Assembly (NCBI GenBank): GCA_026419775.2
Contig: JAOPGA020001797.1
Location: forward strand, 1 to 57,034
Origin: Acrasis kona
Lineage: Eukaryota; Heterolobosea; Eutetramitea; Acrasida; Acrasidae
Direction of reading: 5' to 3'
Length of the DNA stretch: 57,034 nucleotides
In this document: positions 33,296 to 43,510 of the stretch, in pieces
Position numbering within the stretch: position 1 is the stretch's first letter
How the letters are laid out: every line of letters starts with the position of its first letter
Position numbers and translations under genes: made by a program
The notes under the pieces: generated by a model
What the model saw: the letters and a program-made list of their open reading frames with translations, nothing else
What the model was told of the DNA's origin: nothing
Database searches by the model: none

Positions 33296-34673
33296 ATGGT
33301 AACTAAAACAAAGACCTACCCAGATGGACCGAACATCAAACCAGGATCAAAGAAGATCAAGAGTGTACCAGGAAATGACCCGGTGCTAATCAAGTACAAC
33401 AACTTGGCTAAGATAAGGAAAGAGCATAAAACTCCAGGGCGTGTGAAGGCAAACGCGGTATGTTACAACGCTTAATCCAATGAAAACTAATCAACTCAGA
33501 AAGCAATAAAATGGATCGACTCGTCTAACGACGTCCACTTCTATTGGGTGAAGGACCTGGATGATAGAGTAATGGACAAAATCGTTGAAGCTGCAACAAA
33601 ACACAGGAGAAAGAAGATGAATGATGTCATTGAAGAGATGCTTGAGCCGACAATGTCACAATACGAGCCAGGTAACAAACTTATTTTATTCGTCATTTTT
33701 AAATACTTTAGAATCGGACCAAGACAAGGAGGATGAAGAGGATGAGAATGACGGTGAAGAAGGCAACAAGGAAGATGAGGATCAAGATGACGGTCAAACT
33801 CAAGTTCCACTTAGTAGTCAGGTAATTATTCAACACAAACCCTCAAACTAAACTTGTAGCCTGCCATTGTCCCTTCAAATTCTCTTGTCACCACTGTTAG
33901 CGACCTTGCTACCACAGTTAGCGACCTAACCGCTCAGGTAAACAAAATCAGCAAGGCGTTGAACAGGGTTAAAAGGGACGTACGCGTCACCATCGAGAAT
34001 GTTTGCAACATCTTGGCTGCCATTAACGTCAGAATCAACGAGCTAACTCCTGACCAACGAAAACTTGTTTTACGCGACACCAACGCACATGGAAGCTTCA
34101 TGGAAGACAAGGAGTGGTCGGATCACTATAAGGGCGTTTACCAACAGCTGGCAAGTTTGCACTGTAATTTCCTTTGGCTTTTGTAGGTCCACTTGTGCGA
34201 CTCTGACGGTAAATACCTGTTTGACAGTAATAAGAAGCCTATCACCGAATTTAAATGGCACGTCTTTGGAAGAAGACAGTATGAGGGGAAAGCCAAGAAG
34301 TCTGGTGCAAGCAAACCGACTATCGCTCTGTAAGCATCTATTCAACCCTATATTCACATCTTCTAGGTCTGTTAAAACGTACCTGACACACCTGAACTTG
34401 GCCGACGACTGGATTCCAGCCTCTAAATTCGATGCCAACTATGTACGATTCTCTTGTTGGTTTGTACACTTTCATTTACCCTTCATTGCCAACCGACTGA
34501 ATATTGACGCAGCTGAGGAGGACCTGCTTGATAAGATTGAGGTGTTTGATATTGCGATCGAATTCATAAAAAAGAGGGTTCACGACATCGGAAGGAACAA
34601 GAAGGAGGCCATCCAGCGTACTCTTATGCAAATGGCGAAGGAAGGCCAAGAAGAAGAAGACGAGAATGATTGA
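33296..34673 (+). CDS. Six-exon coiled-coil / acidic protein, 394 aa, unknown
   Basis: Exons 33296-33457, 33500-33671, 33712-33821, 33860-34150, 34187-34329 and 34367-34673; frame open throughout. The fourth intron (34151-34186) begins GCAAGT, a GC-AG donor; all others are GT-AG. The N terminus is basic (MVTKTKTYPDG..GSKKIKS). An acidic run (DQDKEDEEDENDGEEGNK) follows, then a heptad region with a repeated TTVSDL motif (VTTVSDLATTVSDLTAQ, then VNKISKALNRVKR). The C-terminal half is globular, with several aromatics (HVFGRRQYEG, CWFVHFHLPF), then a helix, and ends KEGQEEEDEND. I do not recognise the family. It sits between transposon genes, so it may be a transposon-encoded DNA-binding partner or a cargo gene. 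Confidence 0.65.
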
Positions 34674-34992
34674 TGACTAACAATACGGGTGCGGTATTGT
34701 ATGCAAACAATACAAAAATAAAAAAGCTATTGTTTCAAAACATTTTATGTTTGGGATTCACCATTATTTCCTTGTAAAAATAAAAGTTGGGGTACACCAA
34801 TCGAAGAATTGGTTTATACATACCAGTTTTAACAGCTTAAAAAACCAGCTATAAACTGGCCAAATAGACAGTATCAGATGGTGCAATAAAACTGGTTTAT
34901 AAGACTATGCAGTATTGGAATTTAACGCTAAATTAGCACTTGCAACAATATTCAAATAAATATAACAAATTATATAGGGTAATTGAAGTTTA
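34674..34992. repeat. Short-motif repeat region between convergent genes
   Basis: At 34785-34905 several copies of accagt/actggt and their complements alternate (accaatcgaagaattggt, ataccagttttaa, aaaccagctataaactgg). They can pair into hairpins. The pattern resembles the motifs near 1-60 and 2240-2320. No ORF. Confidence 0.4.
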
Positions 34993-36169
34993 TTATTCTT
35001 CGATTGAACCATCCTCCAAATCATCCTCAGCATCCGAACTATCCTCGTCCACTTCCTCATCCTCGCTCTTGTCATTCTCTTCTGTGTCCTTTCCACCTTT
35101 GCCTTTGTTCACTTGAGAGGCCATAAACTGTTGGAATAGTTTTGGATCTACACCTTTCTTCTTAAGGTAAGCATTCATGTGTGACTTTTTNGCAGGCTTA
35201 TCTGAAGCAAGCTTCGACTTTGTGTTCTTGAGTTGCTCTAAAAAGTGTCAAAAGGATTAAATATTCAACTAACNTGTAATGAGCTTATGAACAGCTTTGT
35301 CAAATGGTCTTGTAGTTGATTTGTCATTGGTTACTAAATGGCCAAGATCCATCTTCAACTGTTTGATTACCAGTTCTCTTAAGGTCTTACTACCTTCTGT
35401 ACCACTAGTCCTCATGCCCTTGCTTGCCATAATGTCAAGCTTTGACTCTATAGTTGACGTAATAGCTGTCTTTACATGTTTGCTCAAAGAGTCTGTTACA
35501 GCGAATAGTCCACCCCATTGGTTTACAAAATGAAGTACCCCTAGAGCAATCAAAGGTACGCTACGTGTAATCTCATTTCTAACAATTGTGGCAACATCCT
35601 CTTTGGTTACCAATGGACCTGAAGCAATTAAATGAAGAACTAAAGTGCATCTACGTCAGCAGTTCTCTTTGATCGCTCCAAAGCAAATGCTACCTCAGCC
35701 TCTGCTTCTGTCTGCCTTTTCTTCTTTGGTGTTTGCTTCTCTTTTGTTGCATTCTTTGGCTGACCTGTACCTATTTTGTTAAAAAAATGTTATTATGCGC
35801 ATACAAGGCTATTATCTTACCTATAACCGAATCATATTTTTTATCAGTTAAAATTTCACCCTTATCAATGCAGTCATATACCCATTCACAGGTATACAAG
35901 GGTATGTTACTTTCAACGGCAGTAAACCATGTGCTTTGCTTGCCATCTTTGTAAATGACATTGGTAGCACCAGTACAACTCTTTATTACGTCCCCGCCAT
36001 GAGTTGTGATAGAATCCCTTGCTGTCTCCGCCCTATCCTTGTTTGAAACATCTATAAAAAATATTAGCCCAGCGAATACAATTGTTTTTGAAGACTTAGC
36101 TCTTTTTTTTGCAGGTGCCAATGTGTTCGTATTAGATGATGATGCTGAAGGTGTTTTACGTTTGGCCAT
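34993..36169 (-). CDS. BRCT-domain protein with acidic tail, 344 aa
   Basis: Four minus-strand exons: 35821-36169, 35655-35770, 35274-35598 and 34993-35237. The introns are 50, 56 and 36 bp. The frame is open when the third exon begins at an AG 5' of GATGTTGCC, and an N at 35274 lies at the third donor. After a basic start (MAKRKTPSAS..PAKKRAKSS) there is one BRCT domain (about residues 28-105): IVFAGLIFFI, then a THGGDV turn, then CEWVYDCIDKGEIL with the characteristic Trp. A charged linker, a helical domain (QWGGLFAVTDSLSKHVKTAIT) and an acidic tail (SEDEEVDEDSSDAEDDLEDG) follow. BRCT domains bind phosphopeptides or DNA ends in repair. Such a gene between transposons is unexpected. Confidence 0.62.
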
Positions 36170-36233
36170 TGTTCTTGTTTTGATAATAAAAACTACAATA
36201 AAATAGTCGACCATTTGTTATTGGATATGTTTG

Positions 36234-37152
36234 TTACAATAACATAATGGAAATACTTATAAATGTTAGTAACACCAATTCTTGCGAATCAAACCAATTA
36301 AATGACGGAACCTTCTTTTCTTTGATAACAATGTCCTCATCAACAATGTCTTTCTCTCGTCCTTTCACCTCAACAACCTCAACGCTTGGAGCTTCAGGAA
36401 TAATCTTGGACGCAACGTTGTTGAAGTGGTTGTGGATTTTGTTGCAGGTTTTTTTACGTACTAATGGATTAAGATCCTTATAACGTTCCATAGACGTAAC
36501 AGATGACCATCTTTCTATATGCGCTAACTCAGTATCAGTCAATACATCATATGTAGCGCATATTGTAGTTATGGATCGGCGCTCACTGTGACCCGTAAAG
36601 GGATCAATTCCAATCCTTGTTGAATAGTCTGCCCTGTTGTTTGCACATTTTCCAGTCCTGTGCTCTTCTTGAACATCATCCGGTAACATCGCCAACCTCT
36701 GCTTATTGTTCAAACCATCATGTGAATGGTTATACAGAATGGCGACAATGTGTTCATCTGTAATGACTTCCGCTTGTTGGGCCTTTGGTTGTGTCTTTTT
36801 AGTGTCCTTAAAATAATTTGTTACCACTTTATAGTTTTCAAGCTGACTTACAGACTTTCCCATCATTGTGGTGTAGTAATATGCGATAGCAGAATGTATC
36901 TAGAATAAATGATTTATGGCCTTCATCAAATAAATGTTTGAGATACAAGTAGATAGACTTGGTGTTATAATCCAAATGTGACTTTCTTTTTTCAACAAAT
37001 GTGATGTACAATATGTAGCTTTTCACATACTTTTCATACATGCGCTTAGCAACATTTCTAACTATTGGTTCTGCAACCATCTTTTCAAAGTTATTCTCTT
37101 TTAGAAGTTCTATAGCATTTAACCCTGCTTCATTGACTGTTTTTTGAGGCAA
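36234..37152 (-). pseudogene. Tyrosine-recombinase (Crypton-like) gene, 5'-truncated
   Basis: Read on the minus strand. A SAM-like core-binding part (YVKSYILYITFVEKRK..., then AIAYYYTTMMGKSVSQLENYK) precedes a catalytic part with HSERRSITTICATYDVL (the H-x-x-R box) and HIERWSSVTSMERYKDLNP, where RWSS and the last Tyr fit the final recombinase motif. The first catalytic Arg region is TRIGIDPFTGHSERR upstream. A frame change near 36890-36900 separates the two blocks. The 5' end is cut by a LINE fragment at about 37152, and no ATG starts the frame. Crypton-type elements encode such recombinases. The gene lies upstream of, and co-oriented with, the BRCT gene, with 64 bp between. Confidence 0.6.
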
Positions 37153-37370
37153 TTTTAAATTTAATAGCGCTATATTATTTGACGCAACATGGAATTGAAG
37201 GAAGTGAAGAGATGTTGGAGCTGCCTAAAAATTGGAAAAGGTCTATATATGCTAGTTTACTTGGATATGTAAGTATAGACACTTTCTATAAATTCAACAG
37301 GCACTTCAGAGTTTTCAAGCTTCTTTCTGTGCTTTATACTTATGGATGATGGTGAACAATGTACACTTAC
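37152..37370 (+). mobile_element. LINE 3' fragment
   Basis: Plus-strand sequence coding for the LINE C-terminal block (YYLTQHGIEGSEE..., then NWKRSIYASLLGYVSIDTF and HFRVFKLLSVL). It aligns with the copy at 31600-31760, with scattered substitutions. It ends abruptly near 37345 without the common tail and is truncated on both sides. Confidence 0.75.
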
Positions 37371-38386
37371 TTTTTGGGATTCAAAGAAGTGTAACTTTAT
37401 AAAAAATGTTGGATCAACAAACATTGTCAAATCAAATCTTGCTTAAAAACGTTGTTAAACTTTTGTAACCTGAGGATTATCTTTAGACTTTTTACAAAAA
37501 AAAACACGATAGAAATCCTCTAGATTCTGGAGAATAAAAATCCAATGAAAATCTACCAGGTGGATTTAGCATAGGACTGATACAAGAACAACATGAAAGA
37601 TGAAAATACAACTAAAAAGATAAAATAACTTTGATTATGAATGAATAAATTTATTTTGAGGCATTACTTGTGTATCTTTACTTGGTAACCTCTCCTGGAG
37701 GTTTCTTTTTTTAAGTTTCCTCCTTAATTTTAAGTTGTGGAAACATGTTCTTCAGATGTGAAAGTGGGTAATAGATTTGTGTACTTTAGCTATAGTGTTG
37801 TATAGCTTGTTCTCAAAAGTAACAATGAATAGTATTGGGCAGATTACATTATATCTCTTAGACTGCCATCTGGGTATCGGTGCCCAAAATTTATTTTGGT
37901 TTCAATCTACTCTTTATATACTGCTGTGATAGTGTGTGAAGTTTCAATCAATTTTATATTACCAATACGTAACTCTACAGGCGCTCAAAGGGATATGGCT
38001 AGTTTTGTAACTCTGCCTTTCTGTTGTTACTAAGGTATACTCTGGATAGCCACGTAGAATATAATCTGTAACAATTGGTTCCATTAGATCAATTTAGTCT
38101 ATAAATATTTTTGTAAAATATATTTATTCACCCATTATATTTTCTAACACAAATGGATTTAAACGTCTTCAATGTGCTGGTCACTGATTTTCTTCATTGT
38201 TTCATCTTTCATCATCAAATTGTCGCTGGATTTCATCATCAATTTGTTGTCGCAGAGCCAATAGCTGCATCATTCTATTATTTGTATAATCTTCATCTGC
38301 TTGTCTACCCTCTTCACAGTTTTGAAGTACAGCTTGTGCTGCTGCTATCAATCACGTTTGCTTCTTCTATGTGCAGCCAGGTCCCA
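37371..38386. other. Unassigned AT-rich stretch
   Basis: About 1 kb without a coding signature. A weak plus-strand open frame at 38153-38389 is the complement of the Harbinger-like tail. No terminal repeats identified. Confidence 0.4.
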
Positions 38387-39583
38387 TAGTTGGTCTTCCT
38401 CCCTTCTGCGATTGCGGATTGTAACCACACATCCAACACGCTGTCTACGTTGAAATTCTGGTAGGTTTAATATGTCCTGACCATAATATTGGTCCTCTCT
38501 ACAGGGTAGGTGGGTGGGAAACTACCGGTCTGTTGCATTTCTACTTGGAAACAATTTGATATAATGTGTGTTGTTGTTGTGAAAAAAGTTACTTTTCACA
38601 CAACATCCAAAACCTATAAATACCTTCTTGGTCAATCAATAGTATAGACAACCATTACAAGATACTTCATAAACTCTGTACCTGATGTATGATGTGCGTT
38701 AAACTCCGCGTTATAATTCTGTTTTACTTGGTTTAATTCTCTATTAGCTGGCTTTTTATAAGGGGTTAAGAAGCGAAAGAGAATGCAGTCATTTACATAT
38801 CCAAGGTCCCCCATTGCAACATCACGGTTAATATCAACTATTCTCTCTAAATCTGACCTCCAAATGCACCGCATGTCATGAACACCCCCCCGGCTGTCCA
38901 TCATCTACCCAAATTGCTTGCATGGCAGAGTTGATTGCAACTTGAAAGTTCACAGCTTTCTCTTTCAGCTTATAAGATACCCCACATCCAAGTTCAAGAC
39001 CAAGCTCTTTTGGGTTGCCATATTTAACTGGGATGTGTACCATCAACCATAAAAGTCAGCAGAACATTCTGAAACCTTACCAGTACTTCTCTTAGAGCCA
39101 CTTCCTTTCTCTCGTCATATGTTCCCCATACTATTTCGGTTCTTGTATAATCTGTGATAACTTTGTCAACTTTGTCAAGGATCCTTGAAAAACCATTGGA
39201 CGGGAGACCATACTTATCCTTTGAGTTTTTTGTATTAACTTGGTCATGGAACAGCATAGAATGCGCAATGATGTAAGTAACCTGCTGTTTAGTAAAGCCA
39301 TAAGGAATACTGCATATTGTAGCAATGAGGTTTAGTTTGAAAGCAGAGTGTTTTTGCTTCTTGCAATATACTTTTGAAGTGCTTTGAATGTAACTACCTC
39401 CGCTGACACATTGACTGTTGTTGTTATAATCTCTTGTTACCTTTATTGGACTATGTGTACATTGAATATCGCTTTGAAATCCACATTCATCTATACTAGC
39501 ACATGTCTTTGATTTTATATGACAATGTTCTATGCAAAATTTCTTTGCTAATTCAACATTTGCAGGTCTCTGGATAATAAATA
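38387..39583 (-). pseudogene. PIF/Harbinger-like transposase remnant
   Basis: Minus-strand blocks in order: a Cys-containing N-terminal part (CIEHCHIKSKTCASIDECGF, near 39560-39480), a middle part ending FMVDGTHPS (first DDE-type Asp in VDGTH, about 39024-39260), then SYKLKEKAVNFQVAINSAMQAIWVDDGQPG. A poly-G run at 38885-38891 shifts frame to GGVHDMRCIWRSDLER, MGDLGYVND (the GDxGY motif) and FLTPYKKPANRELNQ. A C-terminal block NLPEFQRRQRVGC and RRREEDQLWDLAAHRR follows. VDGTH, VHD, GDxGY and LTPY are the PF13359-type signature. The homopolymer frameshift may be a sequencing fault; other stops lie between blocks. Confidence 0.65.
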
Positions 39584-39599
39584 GATTTCAACTTTCATG

Positions 39600-39905
39600 T
39601 AATACCTAGTTCTTTTCTTAAAGAGCATTTGAATCAAATAATCAACACCAAATGCCAGAGGTGTTGCTTGTAACATGAGGACCAATCCTATGTTCTTCTA
39701 AACTCTAGTAAGATACCAGTCAAAAAGCCACTCCAAGTGTTGAGGAAGATATCAACCATTTTGATGGAGACCTTTTACTCCATCTGGCACGCGCATTGCG
39801 CAATGCACGCCATCAAATCCGCCAAGCTAGGCGGGCCTTTGGCTGTATAGAGTCATTTATAAATATGTAAATTTATTCTAATAAAGCTTTTTGCAGAATG
39901 CGATT
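39600..39905 (+). mobile_element. LINE 3' fragment with internal loss
   Basis: Plus strand. Remnant of the zinc-knuckle region (..ccaaatgccagaggtgttgctt..) near 39645, then a jump to the terminal coding block (KATPSVEEDINHFDGDLLLHLARA-like frame near 39725-39840) and the family's 3' tail aataaagctttttgcagaatgcgattt (39878-39904), followed by an A-run. The intervening C-terminal domain is missing. The 39725-39905 part is nearly identical to the reverse of 28932-29110 and 23600-23790. Confidence 0.75.
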
Positions 39906-40043
39906 TATAAAAAAAAAAAGAACAAAAGCACCACCTTTTTAAAAATAATAATAAACGTAAAATTTATTTAAATACATAAAATTTTGAAACATTACACTAC
40001 TCCCAAGAGGGCAAACAATGTGTAAGTCCATATGTGTGATGGT

Positions 40044-40724
40044 TTAAGGAATGGAACCAAAAACCTGTTCAAGGGAACGGGAGGCATTGGAATGGGTGGG
40101 AGGAGGAGAATCATCCAATCTGGAGTTGTTAAGCAGAGCTTGCTTCTTGATGGTGATTTTGTTGAGGGTGGTAGGGGAGGGTCTAGGGGAATCTTGACCA
40201 AATGTTTTAAAAGGGTTGCGGAAGTTGATGGGGCGGCATGGTGAGGGGGGAGTGGGGGGAGAGGTGGAGAACGCGTTATGGCTCGCTTTGGAGTCGATAT
40301 CCACAGGGAAGGAGCTAATCAAGGGAAATGACGAAAGGTTCAACAGATGTTGTTGTTGAGGTGGTTGTTGTTGTGGTGATAGGGAAGGGTGGGTGGGGAG
40401 GTGAAGGTTGTGGAGGTTGCGGACCAGAGCCTTGATATCGCTGACATCAGAGGCCATGGAGTTGACGGTGCAGCACAGGTTGGACAGAGATGCCTTGAGC
40501 GCATCCATGCGGGTGGCGAAGGTTGACATCTTGTCTTCCAGCATACTCAAATGGAGGAGCAGTCTGTCATCTTCCAACAAGGTGGTATCTGTTTTTTGGG
40601 AGTGTGAGTTGTGGCGGGGGTTGTGTCTGGAGCGCTGAAGAGGTGGTACGGTGAGGTTGGTTGGCTGTGGTAGGTGCAACGTCGTTTTGGGGGGCCCATG
40701 GGGTGATAGTGAATGGGCCAACAA
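40044..40724 (-). pseudogene. LINE ORF1-like coiled-coil / Pro-Ser-rich ORF
   Basis: A minus-strand open frame of 226 codons without a good ATG start. It has a short heptad segment (MLEDKMSTFATRMDALKASLSNLCCTV, then DVSDIKALVRNLHN), flanked by very Pro/Ser/His/Gln-rich sequence (HPSLSPQQQPPQQQHLL). This resembles the coiled-coil ORF1 proteins of some non-LTR retrotransposons and resembles in style the ORF1-like tail at 43275-43510. It lies just downstream of the LINE at 40917-43270 and could instead be an ORF of the same or a neighbouring copy. Confidence 0.35.
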
Positions 40725-40916
40725 TCATAGGGCCGCCATTACGTAGACGTAGGGTATTGGCTTCCTTAGGCGAGGAACATCTGAAATTAATGTATTGGTA
40801 AGCTTGCCCCGTTTGTTTGTTGGAGCCAGAACCAAGGGAGCAGAAAACTGTTTATTTGGGCCGAGGCCATTTAAAGTGATCAGACGCGGAGCGACTTATA
40901 CTGATCACTATACATT

Positions 40917-43270
40917 TTATTCTTCCTCCTCATCAACGTTCATGAAGGCACTCATGGATGTTTGTTGGGTGTCCTTCTTCTCTCTCTTTCTTTTCTCTTG
41001 GGCGTGGGCGGCGGAGTCCATGGATTGTCTCTTTTTGGTGGGGGCAGATGCAGCGGCAGCTGCAGGAGATGGGGTCAGATGTGACAGGAGAAGGGCCTTG
41101 AGTTCTGCGATGTCGCTTCTCAAAGGCTTGACTTCCGCAAGCACCGAGCTGTGTTGATCTTCCAGGGTGGTCTGGCGTTTGAGTTCAGCGATGGCGATGT
41201 CCGCAAATTTGCACTCGAGTACCAGATGCTTGAGCTCAGCATCATGACCACAAAGGCTGCATTTAAGGAAAGATCCAGTTTTGAGATCACGGTTGTAGAA
41301 TTGATCACATCTGGCTCNTAGGAGGGAGAGGGCAGGTCGGTTGGGGCATAAAGTATTCCAAATCATGTTAGAAATACCGTGTGGGGTTTCAGAGTGAACT
41401 GGTAGGTCGTATACAGTCTTGATAGAGGATTCAGGTTTTATATGGGACAGGTAGTACTCTCTAACAATACTGGGAAGATTGGGGTTGATGTTGTGGGAGC
41501 CGTGGATGAGGACAAAACGTGGGGTGTGGGCCATGATAATAGTGCGAGTTAAGATAATAAGAGGGCCCAAAGAGCGACCGGCGTCAGCTTTAGCGTTGGC
41601 CAGGACTTTATCTCTGTCACTGTTATGTCCTTTGATCCAGCTGAGAGATGCATCAATACCTTTGCTGTTCGCTAAGTGGTGGAATGTAGTGGAAAGGTGA
41701 GCTGTCCGGGTAGAATGTTAATTCATCCGGACCGCGTTTTTGTTATCAATAAAGATGCAAACTTTGGAATTGGGGGCGAGTGCTTTAATAACAATGACAG
41801 CTCCAATGATTTCCGCATGAGTTGAACTATCACATGGGGGGATTTGAAGTGATCTGGAGTGCAAGATTATGTTTGTAAGCGGGTCTGTGACTACAATCCC
41901 CACCCCAGCTGGATCCTTGTTATTAATAAACGAGGCATCAACTGTAACCTTGAGAATGGGTGTATCATATACAGGAATTAGCTCAAGTATCCCACTGTCT
42001 GTAATGGGGAAGTCTGAAGGCAGTGTGAGGAGAAAGTTGGTATTGAGTTTGTAGACCAAGTAGGGGGAGGAGTTCAAACAGGCATTTGTGTACTACACTC
42101 CCATAGGCGTCGGTGAAGTCAATGAGGGAGAGATAAAGGTCCTGTTTGCNACGTTTCGCGTCAGTAAGGAGGGCGAGCATGGTTGTAGTAAGATCATAGC
42201 ATGATCCATTANGAATGAACCCCCTTTGAAAAATTGATAATGTGGAGGATTTCAACAGACCGTCCATCAGTTGTCTGTTGATAATCGTCAGTAGTGCTCT
42301 GTAGATAACAGGAAGGACTGCAATGGGGCGGAATTTGGAGAGGATGAGGAAGTTTAATGGATTAGAAGTTTTGTGAATAAGGGATACATAGGCTTCTTTA
42401 AGAGACACAGGAATTTCTTCCTCACCTCTGATAATTCTAGTAACAACAATCAGTAGGTGTGCTTGAATATCTGATTGGCGGAAACAGCTGCTGTAAAGGC
42501 GGAGGTTGTGGCGTCAGTCCAGGGGGAGGAGGTACGCCTAAGTAGGTCTATGGATTCTTGGGGGATGGGGGGCATGTACTCCGGTGGGTTATAACATTTG
42601 GAGAAGGATTTTTGAATATAATCGTGAATTAACCCCCGTCTCTACAAACTTCATCATTAATAAGGAACTCAGAGGGGAGGAATGTAGGGGCCTAACCTTT
42701 AAAGGATTTCTAGGCTAATTTAGAGGAGTTATTGATTATGCATTCCATTTCCTCTATATAAGTGGTGTAAGTAGTTCATCTTTTTGTTTGAGGAGAATTA
42801 TTTCTATTGATTGAGCACGGGAACAGATGTCCATCCAAAATGTATGTTCATCACTCAGAAAAGGAATGCCTAGAACAGAACATTCTGCTTTTAGTGAGGA
42901 CAACAAACTGGAGGAATAGTTTTTCTAGAGAAATTTCAAAACCTTAGCTTTCCGTTTTACAGTATGAATGCAATTGATACGTTTGTATATTTACTCAACT
43001 TCGGTAGAGTGGAAGGCTGGGCGGGGTCTAGTTGTGATCGCAGGTTTCTTGACAAAATCTAGGACTGCTTGTGAATATGTTTGGTGAATATCCTCCAGGG
43101 TTGTGTCTTGGGAANCGTGAAGATTAGTACTTGCCTCTGTATGAACCAAATAAATATTTGGATCAGTATATGGAAACCGAGTAAGTTTGTCCCCAACAGA
43201 TTGATCAAGGACAGTATAGGTGAGCAGAACCGGGAGGTGGTCAGAGTTGTGGAATGATATAATATCACTA
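40917..43270 (-). mobile_element. Decayed LINE, second clade (EN, RT and RNase H remnants)
   Basis: Minus-strand order of domains is normal for a LINE ORF2: endonuclease C terminus (DIISFHNSDHLPVLLTY with the SDHxP motif, about 43270-43200), a decayed segment, RT motifs (SLIDFTDAYGSVVHKCLFELL, near 42120), RNase H (KVTVDASFINNKDPAGVGIVV, AEIIGAVIVI, CIFIDNKN, then SWIKGHNSDRDKVLANAKAD near 41600), and a C-terminal CSLCGHDAELKHLVLECKF knuckle (about 41250). Frame breaks and Ns are frequent, and the RT is largely deleted: the YxDD box is not found. The C terminus extends to about 40917 with a basic Ala/Pro-rich part. It is a different clade from the plus-strand LINE at 43275-46075. Confidence 0.7.
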
Positions 43271-43274
43271 GCGG

Positions 43275-43510
43275 ATGTTGTCTCCGCTATTGGCTCTTTC
43301 CGTGAGGATATGGCATCACTATCCAGATCCCTGAACAACTCCATCCGCTCTCCTCCACCCAAACGCTGGCGCGACAACAACTACAACAAACAAATTGTCT
43401 TTGAAGACAGACACTCCTGCGCCAACGAGTCCGACTCTGAATGTGACCTTTACCCTCGTCGCNTCTCTAACTACTCACGCGGTAGGCGTGAAACCCACTT
43501 CTACAAATGA
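43275..43510 (+). pseudogene. 3' part of LINE-A ORF1
   Basis: A plus-strand frame ends TGA at 43508-43510 and overlaps the ORF2 ATG by 4 bp. It encodes a polar tail (SLSRSLNNSIRSPPPKRWRDN...; SECDLYPRR..SNYSRGRRETHFYK). An N lies at 43463. The 5' part is missing because the sequence joins the minus-strand LINE at about 43270. Confidence 0.5.

Noticed and set aside
35599-35654. BRCT gene broken at the second/third exon join
   Set aside because: Using the acceptor at cttcag gives a stop at once, but the later acceptor (accaaagag) keeps the frame open, so I consider the gene intact.
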